Shown: positions 1-8,405 of the stretch, piece after piece
Numbering within the stretch: position 1 is the first letter of the stretch
Layout of the letters: the number at the start of each line of letters is the position of its first letter
NCBI GenBank assembly: GCA_016930435.1
Contig: JAFGGQ010000131.1
Location: 1 to 24,447 of the forward strand
Direction of reading: 5' to 3'
Source of the DNA: a bacterium
Lineage (GTDB): Bacteria; UBP14; UBA6098; JAFGQG01
Length of the DNA: 24,447 nt
Made by a program: the position numbers and the translations under genes
The notes under the pieces: generated by a model
Database searches by the model: none
Seen by the model: the letters and a program-made list of their open reading frames with translations, nothing else
Told to the model about the DNA's origin: nothing

Positions 1-1
1 C

Positions 2-58
2 GCCGAATTAAAAAAAGCTCTTATGAATGAGCAGGGCAGAAGCATTTTAAAATACTGA
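2..58 (+). CDS. C-terminal end of an unidentified upstream gene
   Basis: An open frame enters from the left edge and stops with TGA at 56-58, giving an 18-residue tail that ends NEQGRSILKY. The tail is too short to assign a family. It lies 107 bases before the ATPase gene on the same strand, and a predicted promoter sits in between, so it may belong to a separate transcript. The HATPase/HdrA pair often neighbours bifurcating hydrogenase or NADH-dehydrogenase-like subunits, but nothing in these residues tests that. Confidence 0.4.
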   Translation, partial: AELKKALMNEQGRSILKY

Positions 59-76
59 ACGAATAAAATTTATAAT

Positions 77-104
77 TTGACTTTGAGCATATTTTATTTA
101 TTAT
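77..104 (+). promoter_or_regulatory. Predicted sigma-70 promoter for the HATPase-hdrA pair
   Basis: TTGACT at 77-82 is followed by TATTAT at 99-104 with a 16-base spacer. An alternative -10, TATGAT at 102-107, would need a 19-base spacer. The expected transcript start near 111 leaves a leader of about 55 bases before the TTG start at 166. The surrounding sequence is AT-rich, so chance matches are possible. Confidence 0.45.
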
Positions 105-165
105 GATAAGTTTTGAAAATTATTAACTTGCGCGATTTAAGCATAAGGACGACGGTTCTTTAAAA

Positions 166-621
166 TTGGAAGATTTATCACTACACATTCTGGACCTGGT
201 AGAAAATTCCATTCAGGCAGGAGCTACCCGGGTGGAGATCCTGGTTGCAGAGGAACCCGGTAAGGATCAGCTTACCATCAAGATCAAGGATAATGGCAAG
301 GGTATGGATGCCGAAACACAAAGCAAGGTATTGGATCCTTTTTTTACCACCCGGACTACCAGAAGGGTTGGACTGGGATTGTCCCTGTTCCGTCAAGCAG
401 CCCGGGAAACAGGCGGGGACATGACCATTGTCTCCGAACCCGGGAAGGGCACCCTGTTAGAAGCGGTCTTTCAATTTAGCCACATTGACCGAAAACCGCT
501 TGGGAATCTCGCAGAGACTTTGATGACATTAGTCACCGGCAATCCGGATATCACCTTTGTTTTTGAATACCGGGGACCGGAAGGTGATTTCAGATTAGAT
601 ACAAGTGAAATAAAAGAATAA
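166..621 (+). CDS. GHKL/HATPase-fold ATP-binding protein without kinase dimerisation domain
   Basis: This is a stand-alone histidine-kinase-like ATPase domain of 151 residues. The Bergerat-fold boxes are all visible: N box ENSIQAGA (13-20), G1 box DNGKGM (42-47), an F-box-like DPFFTTR (57-63), G2 box RVGLGLSL (67-74) and GKGT (93-96). There is no phospho-acceptor His domain and no sensor or membrane segment. About 50 residues follow the ATPase core and match nothing I recognise. The start is TTG at 166, with AAGGA upstream at 145-149; the spacing is long, so the start is not certain. The gene ends 27 bases before the HdrA fusion. Similar small ATPases are known beside electron-bifurcating hydrogenase (HydABC/NuoEF-like) clusters, where their role is unsettled. 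An anti-sigma or phosphotransfer regulator, or an ATP-dependent accessory factor, are the alternatives. Confidence 0.85.
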   Translation: MEDLSLHILDLVENSIQAGATRVEILVAEEPGKDQLTIKIKDNGKGMDAETQSKVLDPFFTTRTTRRVGLGLSLFRQAARETGGDMTIVSEPGKGTLLEAVFQFSHIDRKPLGNLAETLMTLVTGNPDITFVFEYRGPEGDFRLDTSEIKE

Positions 622-648
622 ATTAAAATAAAAGTAGAGAGGATTAAA

Positions 649-3600
649 ATGATATCTTTGACCATCGATGGTAAGAAGGTTGAGGTTGAAGAAGGTACTT
701 CGGTTCTTCAAGCAGCAGAGAAAGTGGGCGTGAAGATTCCCACCTTATGCTATCACAAAGCTTTACCCGCTTATGGCGCTTGCCGCCTGTGCATTGTAGA
801 GGTAAGCCAGGGAGAAGGAGCTCGGTCTTCTGTTCAGGCATCCTGCACATATCCCGCCATGGAGGGACTGGTGGTGAAAACCAACACGGAGCGGATACAA
901 CGCGACCGAAAAATCATGGCAGAGCTTATCCTGGCCCGATGCCCCGACTCCGAAGAGATCAAAAAAATCGCCCATGAGGTAGGTGTAGAAACCACCCGTG
1001 TAGAGAGGACTCCCGACGACTGCATTCTTTGTGGTTTATGTGTCAGGATCTGCAAGGATCGCATGGGACGCGGAGCTATCGGATTCTCCGGAAGGGGCAG
1101 CCTGCGGAAAATTGAACCCGCTTTCGATACTCAATCCGACGTATGCCAGACTTGCGGAGCCTGCTATTTCATCTGCCCTACAGGTAAAGGGATCAAGCTG
1201 GATAAGATTTCAGGGAATAAAATTATTCCCATTCCATCCGAATTTGACCGGGGATTAAGGGAACGCCCTTCAATCTATATTTCCTTCCCCCAGGCGGTTC
1301 CCAATTACGCCACCATCGACGCCAAACACTGCGCCCATATACAAACAGGGGAATGCCAGATATGTAAGGAATTCTGCGAGGCAGATGCTATTAATTTCGA
1401 CCAGAAGGAAGAGAACAAGGAACTTGGCGTAGGCTCTCTGATAATCTCCCCCGGGTACAGCCTTTTCAACCCGGTGGTTAAAACCGGGCTGGGTTATGGA
1501 AAATTCCCTAATGTACTTACTTCAGCGGAGTTCGAGCGTATCCTCTCCCCTTCCGGACCCTACAAGGGACATATCCTGAGGCCATCAGATGGCAAAGAGC
1601 CCAAACGCATTGCCTTTATTCAGTGTGTGGGCAGCCGCGACGACAGCCCTGAATCAAGAGCACCATACTGCTCCGGAGTCTGCTGCATGCACTCCATTAA
1701 AGAAGCGGTTATAGCCAAGGAGCATGTTAAGGATATTCAATCCACCATCTTCTATATGGATATACGCGCTTATGGAAAGGACTTCGATAAATATTACGAG
1801 AGATCCAAGAACGAATACAAGGTGAACTATGTGAAATCCAAGGTGGATATGATCGTAGAGGATTCGGAAAGCCATAATTTAATCGTGCATTACATCACTG
1901 AAAGCGGGAAGCTTGAAACGATGGAATTTGATATGGTAGTATTGGCAGTCGGATTCCGGCCCCCTGAAAATATTGAAGATCTTTCCGACCGTTTGAAGCT
2001 GAGATTAAACAAATACAATTATGTGCGAACCGAAGAGTTCAATCCGATAGCGACCACCCAACCAGGGATTTTTGCCTGCGGTGCGGTATCAAGTCCCAAG
2101 GATATTCCGGAGACGGTCATGCAGGCATCCGGCGCTGTAGCCGGGGCTTCCGAGTTGTTAGCATCAGTCAGGGGCACCGAGATCGTCGAAAAAGAGCTCC
2201 CCCCTGAACGGGATGTTCGTGGTGAAACCCCCAGGATTGGCGTTTTTGTCTGCCATTGTGGAATCAATATCGGCAGCGTTGTCGATGTGCCCGGCGTAGT
2301 CGAGTTTGCCAAGACGCTTCCAAACGTTATCCATAGCGAAGCCAATCTCTTTACCTGCTCACAGGATACCCAGGAAAAGATGAAGGAGGTAATCAAGGAA
2401 TATAATCTTAATCGTATCATTGTTGCTTCCTGTACGCCCCGGACACATGAGCCCCTGTTCCAGGAAACCCTTAAGGAAGCCGGTCTAAATCCATATCTCT
2501 TCGAGATGGCCAATATCCGGGACCAATGTTCATGGGTACACATGAATATCCCTGAACAGGCTACAGAGAAATCAAAGGATTTGGTACGCATGGCGGTAGC
2601 CAAATCCCGACTACTGGAACCACTCCCCAAGATCAAGCTGGATGTTATTCAAACCGCCCTGATCATAGGCGGAGGATTGGCCGGAATGGTTTCCGCACTA
2701 TCCATAGCCAACCAGGGTTATGAAGTGGTACTGATCGAAAAGGACAAGCAGTTGGGCGGCAATCTCCGGAACCTGTATTATACCGTTCAGGGAAATGATG
2801 TCCAGGAACTGCTTGTCGAACTCGTTAATGAGGTTAAACATAATAAGAACATCAAGGTTTACCTGGAATCGGATATAGATACAATAGACGGTTATGTAGG
2901 GAACTTCAAAACGACATTCAAGCATAAGAACAAAACCATTGTATATGAACATGGTGTAGTTATAGTCGCTATCGGCGGTGAGCAGTCAAGACCCAAGGAG
3001 TATCTGTACGGCCAGAAAGAAAATGTAATAACCCAGCTTGATTTAGAAAAAATGCTGGTAGATTCCGAAAAGATATTGGAGCAAAAAGGCAAAAAACCTC
3101 CAACACCTGTTCAGAAACTCAAGAATGTTGTAATGATACAATGCGTGGGTTCCCGTGATGATGAGCATCCTTATTGCTCCCGGGTATGCTGTACCGATGC
3201 TATCAAGAATGCTCTGAAGTTAAGGGAATTGAATCCTAAAACCAATATATACATTCTTTATCGGGACATTCGGACCTACGGTTTCCTTGAGGAGTATTAT
3301 GAATTAGCCCGGGACAAGGGTATTATGTTCATTCACTACGATGTGGATCGCAAGCCGGTGGTTCAGGAAGCCGAAGGCAGCCTGGTTGTCAAGGTAAACG
3401 ACCCGATACTGGGAAGGCAATTAAACATTGATGCGGATTTGTTGGTCCTGGCCCCGGCCATCATTCCCCGGAGGGACGTCTTAGGGGTTTCTCAGATGCT
3501 CAAGGTTCCTTTGAATGAGGATAATTTCTTTCTGGAAGCGCATGTCAAATTGCGCCCGGTCGATTTTGCCAATGAGGGCGTATTCCTTGCAGGATTGGCT

Positions 3601-3933
3601 CATTCTCCCAAGAATATCAGTGAGACCATTTCCCAGGCTAAGGCAGCAGCCTCCAGGGCAGCAACAATAATATCAAAAGATAAGTATGAGGCGGAAGCAA
3701 CCATCTCCTCGGTCAATGAGGATGTCTGCGTCGGTTGCGGCGTATGCGTTTCGGTCTGCCCATACGATGCCCCTGAATTGATAGAGAAGGAGGGCAAGGT
3801 TATCTCCCATGTTCGGGAAGCCCTCTGCAAGGGTTGCGGGAACTGCGTCTGCAGCTGCCCTTCCGGCGCTATTCAGCATCTTGGTTATAATGATATCCAG
3901 ACCCTGAACATGCTTAATATGGCACTAAAATAA
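649..3933 (+). CDS. NuoG-like ferredoxin / HdrA-HdrA fusion flavoprotein
   Basis: A 1094-residue iron-sulfur flavoprotein. Residues 1-180 look like the NuoG/HydA N-terminus: a [2Fe-2S] site (C34, C45, C48, C66) and two [4Fe-4S] motifs (C125/128/131/135 and C166/169/172/176). The usual His-Cys cluster between them is reduced to C98. Residues ~195-515 match the middle and end of HdrA, with C228/236/239/243 and the HdrA signature CVGSRD...YCSGVCC (326-346), but no GxGxxG motif precedes them. Residues ~530-1000 are a second HdrA: FVCHCG near 533, the FAD Rossmann motif GGGLAG near 674, and a second CVGSRD...YCSRVCC near 831-850. Two ferredoxin motifs close the protein (from ~1027 and ~1060). HdrA is the flavin electron-bifurcating subunit of heterodisulfide reductase and related complexes, so a cytoplasmic role passing electrons between NAD(P)H, ferredoxin or hydrogenase partners is inferred. 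No HdrB or HdrC is visible. The Shine-Dalgarno is GAGAGGA at 637-643. Confidence 0.9.
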   Translation: MISLTIDGKKVEVEEGTSVLQAAEKVGVKIPTLCYHKALPAYGACRLCIVEVSQGEGARSSVQASCTYPAMEGLVVKTNTERIQRDRKIMAELILARCPDSEEIKKIAHEVGVETTRVERTPDDCILCGLCVRICKDRMGRGAIGFSGRGSLRKIEPAFDTQSDVCQTCGACYFICPTGKGIKLDKISGNKIIPIPSEFDRGLRERPSIYISFPQAVPNYATIDAKHCAHIQTGECQICKEFCEADAINFDQKEENKELGVGSLIISPGYSLFNPVVKTGLGYGKFPNVLTSAEFERILSPSGPYKGHILRPSDGKEPKRIAFIQCVGSRDDSPESRAPYCSGVCCMHSIKEAVIAKEHVKDIQSTIFYMDIRAYGKDFDKYYERSKNEYKVNYVKSKVDMIVEDSESHNLIVHYITESGKLETMEFDMVVLAVGFRPPENIEDLSDRLKLRLNKYNYVRTEEFNPIATTQPGIFACGAVSSPKDIPETVMQASGAVAGASELLASVRGTEIVEKELPPERDVRGETPRIGVFVCHCGINIGSVVDVPGVVEFAKTLPNVIHSEANLFTCSQDTQEKMKEVIKEYNLNRIIVASCTPRTHEPLFQETLKEAGLNPYLFEMANIRDQCSWVHMNIPEQATEKSKDLVRMAVAKSRLLEPLPKIKLDVIQTALIIGGGLAGMVSALSIANQGYEVVLIEKDKQLGGNLRNLYYTVQGNDVQELLVELVNEVKHNKNIKVYLESDIDTIDGYVGNFKTTFKHKNKTIVYEHGVVIVAIGGEQSRPKEYLYGQKENVITQLDLEKMLVDSEKILEQKGKKPPTPVQKLKNVVMIQCVGSRDDEHPYCSRVCCTDAIKNALKLRELNPKTNIYILYRDIRTYGFLEEYYELARDKGIMFIHYDVDRKPVVQEAEGSLVVKVNDPILGRQLNIDADLLVLAPAIIPRRDVLGVSQMLKVPLNEDNFFLEAHVKLRPVDFANEGVFLAGLAHSPKNISETISQAKAAASRAATIISKDKYEAEATISSVNEDVCVGCGVCVSVCPYDAPELIEKEGKVISHVREALCKGCGNCVCSCPSGAIQHLGYNDIQTLNMLNMALK

Positions 3934-3964
3934 AACCGTAGCCCATAAACTGAATATCAAAATT

Positions 3965-3993
3965 GAAGCTGGTTCCCCAGGGAAACCGGCTTC
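3965..3993 (+). terminator. Hairpin terminator after the HdrA fusion gene
   Basis: GAAGCTGGTT (3965-3974) pairs with AACCGGCTTC (3984-3993) through 10 base pairs including one G-U. The following tract TATATATT is only moderately U-rich. It sits 32 bases after the stop codon and well before the next promoter, which fits an intrinsic terminator of modest strength. Confidence 0.6.
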
Positions 3994-4070
3994 TATATAT
4001 TAAGCAAACCTCAACTTAGACAAGTCTAAATTTAAATTTCAGACAAATCAATAATCTTTGCAGTCAATTA

Positions 4071-4079
4071 TGCTATAAT
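4071..4079 (+). promoter_or_regulatory. Extended -10 promoter for the M52 protease-lepA-lepB-kdsA operon
   Basis: TGCTATAAT is a perfect TGn-extended -10 element. No good -35 hexamer lies 16-18 bases upstream, which extended -10 promoters tolerate. The predicted transcript starts near 4086, about 50 bases before the first ATG. The same nine bases form the -10 of the predicted clpB promoter on the other strand. Confidence 0.6.
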
Positions 4080-4134
4080 CCTTTTTTCTTGCTATTTCCT
4101 TTTTTTCCGGTAAATTATAGAGCGATATTTTATT

Positions 4135-4608
4135 ATGGAAAAACAAGCGGATATAATTATTGTAGGCCTGGGTAATCCAATACTCCGGGATGATAGTGTA
4201 GGCTTAAAGATAGCCCGTGAACTAAGCCGGCACATTCCACCTGAAACTGCCCTGATCGCCGAATTGGCTATTGGTGGATGGGAGCTTCTGGAGGCTATCA
4301 CCGGTTACAAAAAAGCTGTGATCATTGATTCCATAAAAACCAGGGGAGGTAATCCCGGAGAATACTACAGGATAACCATGGAGGACTTTAGGGATACCTA
4401 TCATATTACCAATCCCCACAACCTCAATTTTGCCACGGCTATTGAGCTTGGCAGGAACCAGGGATACCCTATCCCGGAGATCATTATCTATGCGGTCGAA
4501 GTAGAGGATAATAGCAACTTCGGTGAGGACTGCACAGAAGCGGTTAAAAGGGTTATCCCCGAAATGGTTGATCTGATCCTTACTGAAAATTTTAACTTGA
4601 GCTTATAA
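4135..4608 (+). CDS. Hydrogenase maturation protease (M52, HyaD/HybD/HycI-like)
   Basis: These nickel-sensing endopeptidases cut the C-terminal extension from the large subunit of [NiFe] hydrogenases after nickel is inserted. The 157-residue length is typical. Seen here: GLGNPILRDDSVG (11-23), where D20 occupies the place of HybD Glu16, IIDSI with D65 in place of HybD Asp62, and NPHNL with H95 in place of HybD His93, so all three metal-ligand positions carry suitable residues. The ATG at 4135 has no obvious Shine-Dalgarno. The stop overlaps the lepA start by one base (TAATG). No hydrogenase gene is in the window, so the substrate must be encoded elsewhere; an orphan protease in a translation/envelope operon is odd. 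The family is clear but the exact subtype (HyaD, HycI, HoxW-like) is not, so I give no symbol. Confidence 0.85.
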   Translation: MEKQADIIIVGLGNPILRDDSVGLKIARELSRHIPPETALIAELAIGGWELLEAITGYKKAVIIDSIKTRGGNPGEYYRITMEDFRDTYHITNPHNLNFATAIELGRNQGYPIPEIIIYAVEVEDNSNFGEDCTEAVKRVIPEMVDLILTENFNLSL

Positions 4609-6407
4609 TGGAAACCAAATACTACCGGAATTTTTCGATCATCGCTCACATAGACCATGGCAAATCCACCCTGGCGGACCGGCTGCTGGAATTCACGCGA
4701 ACCATTCCTGAACGGGAAATGCAGGAGCAGGTGCTGGATTCGATGGATTTAGAGCAGGAAAGGGGAATCACAATAAAATCACATGCTGTAAGGATAGAAT
4801 ATAAAGCCCGGGATAACCAAAAGTACATCTTGAACCTGATTGACACCCCCGGGCATGTGGATTTCTCCTATGAGGTCTCCCGTAGTCTCGCAGCCTGCGA
4901 AGGAGTGCTCTTATTGGTTGATGCTTCCCAGGGAATAGAGGCCCAAACCATCAGCAATCTTTACCTTGCCCTGGATAACAATCTTACTATTATTCCCATA
5001 TTAACCAAGATCGATCTTCCGGCAGCCCGAGTACAGCTTATCGGCGAAGAGCTGGCTGACATCCTGGACGTTGATTTGGACAGTATAATCCTGACCAGTG
5101 CGAAAGAAAATATCGGAACAGAGGATGTTCTGGAGGCCATCGTAAATCGGGTTCCTTTTCCAATCGGAGATAATAATAAACCGTTAAAAGCCCTGATCTT
5201 CGACTCTATTTACAATCAATACCGTGGGGTTATTGCTTATACCCGGATCGTTGAAGGCCAGTTAAAAGCAGGCGATTTCATCACTTTTTTCTCTAACAAG
5301 AACAGTTATGAAGTTGATGAAGTAGGCTATCTAAGGTTGAAGATGATACCCGGAACCTCCCTGAATGCCGGGGAGGTCGGTTATATCATTGCCAATGTGA
5401 AGCGGATCGAGGATGCCAAGGTGGGCGACACTATTACGCTAAGGGACAACCCGGCCGACTGCGCATTGCCCGGATACCGGGAATTTAAACCTATGGTCTA
5501 TTCCGGACTATATCCTACCGATAATGATGACTTTGAGAACCTTCGGGAAGCCCTGGCTAAACTGAAACTAAACGATGCATCACTCTATTACGAGCCGGAG
5601 TCTTCACTCGCCCTGGGTTTTGGTTTCCGCTGCGGATTTCTGGGCATGCTGCACCTGGATATAGTCAAAGAAAGGCTTTCCCGTGAGTACGACCTAAGCC
5701 TCATCGCCACCGTTCCCAACGTTAAGTACCGGGTTGTTCTGAAAAATAATGAAGAGGTCACGCTGGATAATCCCGCGCTCCTCCCTGATGCAGTGAACAT
5801 CGATCATATTGAAGAACCTTACGTGGACGCAGAGATAGTTACCAATAGCGAATTTATTGGGAACGTTATGCAGTTGCTTATACAGCGTCGGGGAGAATAC
5901 AAAACCACCGATTACCTGGACCCCCAGAAAGTAATCATTTATTTTCGAGCCCCCCTTTCCGAAATAATATTCGATTTTTTTGATAGACTGAAATCAATTA
6001 CCAAAGGTTACGCTTCCCTGGATTATAAATTTGCCGGGTACCGTAGCGCAAATTTGGTTAAACTGGATATCCTGATTAATGGCGAGCCAGTGGACGCTCT
6101 ATCCACAATAGTTCATAATGATCAGTCATACTTCTGGGGTCAGAAATTATGTTCTAAACTCAAAGAATTGATCCCACGCCAGCTATTCGAAGTCAGGATA
6201 CAAGCTGCCATAGGAGCAAGGATAGTATCCAAGAGCAAGGTCCATGCCCTGCGAAAAAACGTAACTGCCAAATGTTATGGAGGAGATATAACCCGAAAGC
6301 GAAAACTTCTGGAGCAACAGAAAGCCGGAAAAAAGAGAATGAAACAAGTCGGAAAAGTTAGCTTGCCTCAAGAGGCATTTTTTGCTATCTTAGAGGTCGA
6401 AAGATAA
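4608..6407 (+). CDS. lepA: Elongation factor 4 (LepA), back-translocating ribosomal GTPase
   Basis: LepA is a ribosome-binding translational GTPase related to EF-G, with a role in ribosome biogenesis and fidelity under stress. At 599 residues it is full length. G1 is AHIDHGKST (13-21), G2 lies in RGITIKSHAV, G3 is DTPGH (79-83), and G4 is TKID (133-136), with Thr where most LepA proteins have Asn; TKxD is an accepted variant. The LepA-specific second half is present, including GFGFRCGFLGMLHLDIVKER and the basic C-terminal domain with KNVTAKCYGGDITRKRKLL. The order lepA then lepB is common in bacteria. Its ATG overlaps the stop of the protease gene, which suggests translational coupling. Confidence 0.97.
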   Translation: METKYYRNFSIIAHIDHGKSTLADRLLEFTRTIPEREMQEQVLDSMDLEQERGITIKSHAVRIEYKARDNQKYILNLIDTPGHVDFSYEVSRSLAACEGVLLLVDASQGIEAQTISNLYLALDNNLTIIPILTKIDLPAARVQLIGEELADILDVDLDSIILTSAKENIGTEDVLEAIVNRVPFPIGDNNKPLKALIFDSIYNQYRGVIAYTRIVEGQLKAGDFITFFSNKNSYEVDEVGYLRLKMIPGTSLNAGEVGYIIANVKRIEDAKVGDTITLRDNPADCALPGYREFKPMVYSGLYPTDNDDFENLREALAKLKLNDASLYYEPESSLALGFGFRCGFLGMLHLDIVKERLSREYDLSLIATVPNVKYRVVLKNNEEVTLDNPALLPDAVNIDHIEEPYVDAEIVTNSEFIGNVMQLLIQRRGEYKTTDYLDPQKVIIYFRAPLSEIIFDFFDRLKSITKGYASLDYKFAGYRSANLVKLDILINGEPVDALSTIVHNDQSYFWGQKLCSKLKELIPRQLFEVRIQAAIGARIVSKSKVHALRKNVTAKCYGGDITRKRKLLEQQKAGKKRMKQVGKVSLPQEAFFAILEVER

Positions 6408-6421
6408 AGCAAGAGGAGAAA

Positions 6422-7105
6422 ATGGGATTTCGAACCGAAAAAAACGACCCGAAAAGAAAAGAAAAGAGCAGGAGCAGAGAATGGATTGAGACCATCATAT
6501 ATTCCCTGATCATTGCTTTAATATTGCGTACATTTGTAGTACAAGCCTTCAAGATACCCTCAGGCTCTATGGAAGAAACCCTGCTGATCGGAGACCTTCT
6601 TTTAGCGGAGAAGATAACCTACCGTTTACGGGATCCTAACCCCGGGGATATCGTCATCTTCAAATACCCTTTGAACCCCAAGAAGGATTACATCAAGCGT
6701 TGCGTAGCAGTGGAAGGCCAAACGGTAGAGCTCAAGGATAAAATACTTTACATTGACGGACTTCCTTTTCCTGATTCCCCTGGAGTTAAGTATATCGACT
6801 CCCATATTCTGCCTGCAACCTACTCCAACCGGGACAATTTCGGCCCGTACAAGGTGCCCCAGGACTGCTACTTTATGATGGGCGATAACCGGGATAACAG
6901 CCGGGACAGCCGTTTCTGGGGGCCATTGCATGAAAAATATATCAAGGCGAAACCATTATTCATCTACTTTTCATGGGGTTCTGACCCAAATGCTCCACGC
7001 TGGGAATCGCCCTATCCCTTTGCAGTACTGCAGATCTTTGCCTATAACCTCATTCATTTTCCATCCAGGATCAGATGGGAAAGAATAGGAAACCTGATCA
7101 AATGA
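6422..7105 (+). CDS. lepB: Signal peptidase I
   Basis: This membrane-bound serine protease removes signal peptides from exported proteins, which the window contains in number. A single N-terminal transmembrane segment (about residues 23-40) precedes the catalytic SGSM motif with nucleophile S49. The general-base lysine is K92 in DYIKRCVAV. The family box GDNRDNSRDSR spans 154-164. The length, 227 residues, suits a single-anchor signal peptidase rather than the two-anchor E. coli form. The Shine-Dalgarno AGAGGAG at 6412-6418 sits just before the ATG. The stop overlaps the kdsA start in an ATGA junction. Confidence 0.96.
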   Translation: MGFRTEKNDPKRKEKSRSREWIETIIYSLIIALILRTFVVQAFKIPSGSMEETLLIGDLLLAEKITYRLRDPNPGDIVIFKYPLNPKKDYIKRCVAVEGQTVELKDKILYIDGLPFPDSPGVKYIDSHILPATYSNRDNFGPYKVPQDCYFMMGDNRDNSRDSRFWGPLHEKYIKAKPLFIYFSWGSDPNAPRWESPYPFAVLQIFAYNLIHFPSRIRWERIGNLIK

Positions 7106-7941
7106 TTTTCTCATCAGATATCACAATTAGAATCAAGGACTTTATGATCGGGGGCAATCATCCCCTGGTTTTAATCGCGGGTCCGTGCGTAATCGAATCC
7201 GAGGAGATGGTTATGGAAGTTGCCTCCACTCTGAAAAAGATCACCGGACGCCTTGATATGCCCCTCATCTTCAAATCATCCTACGACAAAGCGAATCGTT
7301 TGTCTATTACTTCTCCCCGCGGTCTGGGGATTGTAAAGGGATTGGATATACTGGCAAAAGTAAAAAAGGAACTGGACCTTCCCATATTGACCGATGTCCA
7401 TTTACCCCAGGAGGTCAAGGAAGTTGCCAGAGTTGCTGATATGTTGCAGATCCCTGCTTTTTTGTGCCGGCAAACCGACCTGGTATTGGAGGCGGCCAGA
7501 ACGGGATTACCCCTAAATATCAAGAAGGGTCAATTCCTTGCCCCTGAAGATATGAAATATATAGCCCAGAAAGCGGAATCAGTTGGTAATAACCAGGTTG
7601 TGTTTACAGAAAGGGGCACCACCTTCGGTTATCATTGCCTGGTTGTGGATATGCGGAACCTTGTTATCATGAAACAGATGGGTTACCCGGTGGTCTTTGA
7701 CGTAACTCATAGTATGCAAAAGCCGGGAGGAGCCCGAGGCGCATCCGGAGGAACTCCGGAATTTATTGCCCCTTTAGCCCGGGCGGGAACCGCTGTAGGA
7801 ATAGACTCCCTCTTTATTGAAGTCCATCCCGAACCATCAAACGCCTGGTCAGATAAAAGCACTCAGCTAAAATTGAACCTGGTTGAATCTTTCCTGGAAC
7901 AGATCAAAAGACTGGACAGTCTGGTGAAAGGTCTGCTTTGA
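7102..7941 (+). CDS. kdsA: 3-deoxy-D-manno-octulosonate 8-phosphate synthase
   Basis: KdsA condenses phosphoenolpyruvate with arabinose 5-phosphate to make KDO-8-phosphate, the precursor of the inner-core sugar of lipopolysaccharide. With the start at 7102 it has 279 residues. I prefer that ATG because it forms an ATGA overlap with lepB and places the conserved LIAGPC motif near residue 24-29. An upstream in-frame ATG at 7075 would add nine residues inside lepB. C29 in AGPCVIES replaces the Asn of E. coli KdsA; this Cys marks the metal-dependent class typified by Aquifex. Other family blocks are FKSSYDKANR, CRQTDL, FTERGTTFGY, FDVTHSMQ and FIEVHPEP. This is the main evidence for an LPS outer membrane. 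The gene is the last in its operon and converges on the next gene only 12 bases away. Confidence 0.95.
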   Translation: MIFSSDITIRIKDFMIGGNHPLVLIAGPCVIESEEMVMEVASTLKKITGRLDMPLIFKSSYDKANRLSITSPRGLGIVKGLDILAKVKKELDLPILTDVHLPQEVKEVARVADMLQIPAFLCRQTDLVLEAARTGLPLNIKKGQFLAPEDMKYIAQKAESVGNNQVVFTERGTTFGYHCLVVDMRNLVIMKQMGYPVVFDVTHSMQKPGGARGASGGTPEFIAPLARAGTAVGIDSLFIEVHPEPSNAWSDKSTQLKLNLVESFLEQIKRLDSLVKGLL

Positions 7942-7953
7942 AAATAATTTAAA

Positions 7954-8388
7954 TTATTTCACCCTTCGAGCACCTTTACCGGAAGAGCTACCGGAAGATG
8001 AATTTGTGCTGCCCGATGAGCTTTTAGTCTGGGAAGTAGTTTTAGAGGAGGATTTACTTTTCTCCAAGCTATCATCAATCCCGTTTTTATTTTCATCAGT
8101 AAAATAATCGTATATGGTTTTATTCCGGGAATCCTTGCTCTCAGCCTCCGGGGTACCTGATAGAGGGCTCTCCTTCTGTAGAGTGCTGATAATATTCTTG
8201 AGGAAAGAGCTTAAGTTCTCCTCCCCCTCCTGTACCTTCACGTTCTCCGATTCTTCCTGGTTGCTTTCAGCTTCTCCAGAACCCCGGGTTGAACTTTCCT
8301 CCCTTTCAACAGCCAGTAATTGCGCCGCGCTGAAGAGGAGCAGAATTATGATCAAAGGAAGGCAAATTTTCTTCATCTTATTTTCCAT
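7954..8388 (-). CDS. Small exported Ser-rich protein with a calcium-loop-like motif
   Basis: I do not recognise a family. The 144-residue product has a clear signal peptide (basic MKK at 5-7, hydrophobic 8-25, possible cleavage after LLA). An acidic Glu-rich stretch follows (29-57), then a possible short amphipathic helix (59-72). D98, N100, N102, I104 and D106 in DENKNGIDD match the spacing of EF-hand, dockerin and thrombospondin-3 calcium loops. The C-terminus is a Ser/Thr/Lys-rich tail ending GARRVK. A second ATG at 8376 is an alternative start that removes four residues. The gene lies 65 bases after the DUF4384-PEGA gene and has its own predicted promoter, which would leave a leader of only about 11 bases. 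Low-complexity tails like this can be spurious, but the signal peptide, promoter and acidic middle argue that the gene is real. Confidence 0.72.
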   Translation of the reverse strand: MENKMKKICLPLIIILLLFSAAQLLAVEREESSTRGSGEAESNQEESENVKVQEGEENLSSFLKNIISTLQKESPLSGTPEAESKDSRNKTIYDYFTDENKNGIDDSLEKSKSSSKTTSQTKSSSGSTNSSSGSSSGKGARRVK

Positions 8389-8405
8389 TTTTGAGTTTGC
8401 ATTAC

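Noticed and set aside
2019-2636. A 205-residue minus-strand frame within the HdrA fusion
   Set aside because: The plus strand here encodes strongly conserved HdrA sequence; the minus product has no recognisable features.
7075-7101. Upstream in-frame ATG for kdsA
   Set aside because: The ATG at 7102 forms an ATGA overlap with lepB and puts the AGPC motif at the usual distance from the start.
7939-7961. Near-palindrome TGAAAATAATTT/AAATTATTTCA spanning both convergent stop codons
   Set aside because: The stem is almost wholly A-T and has no U tract, so it is too weak to call a terminator.
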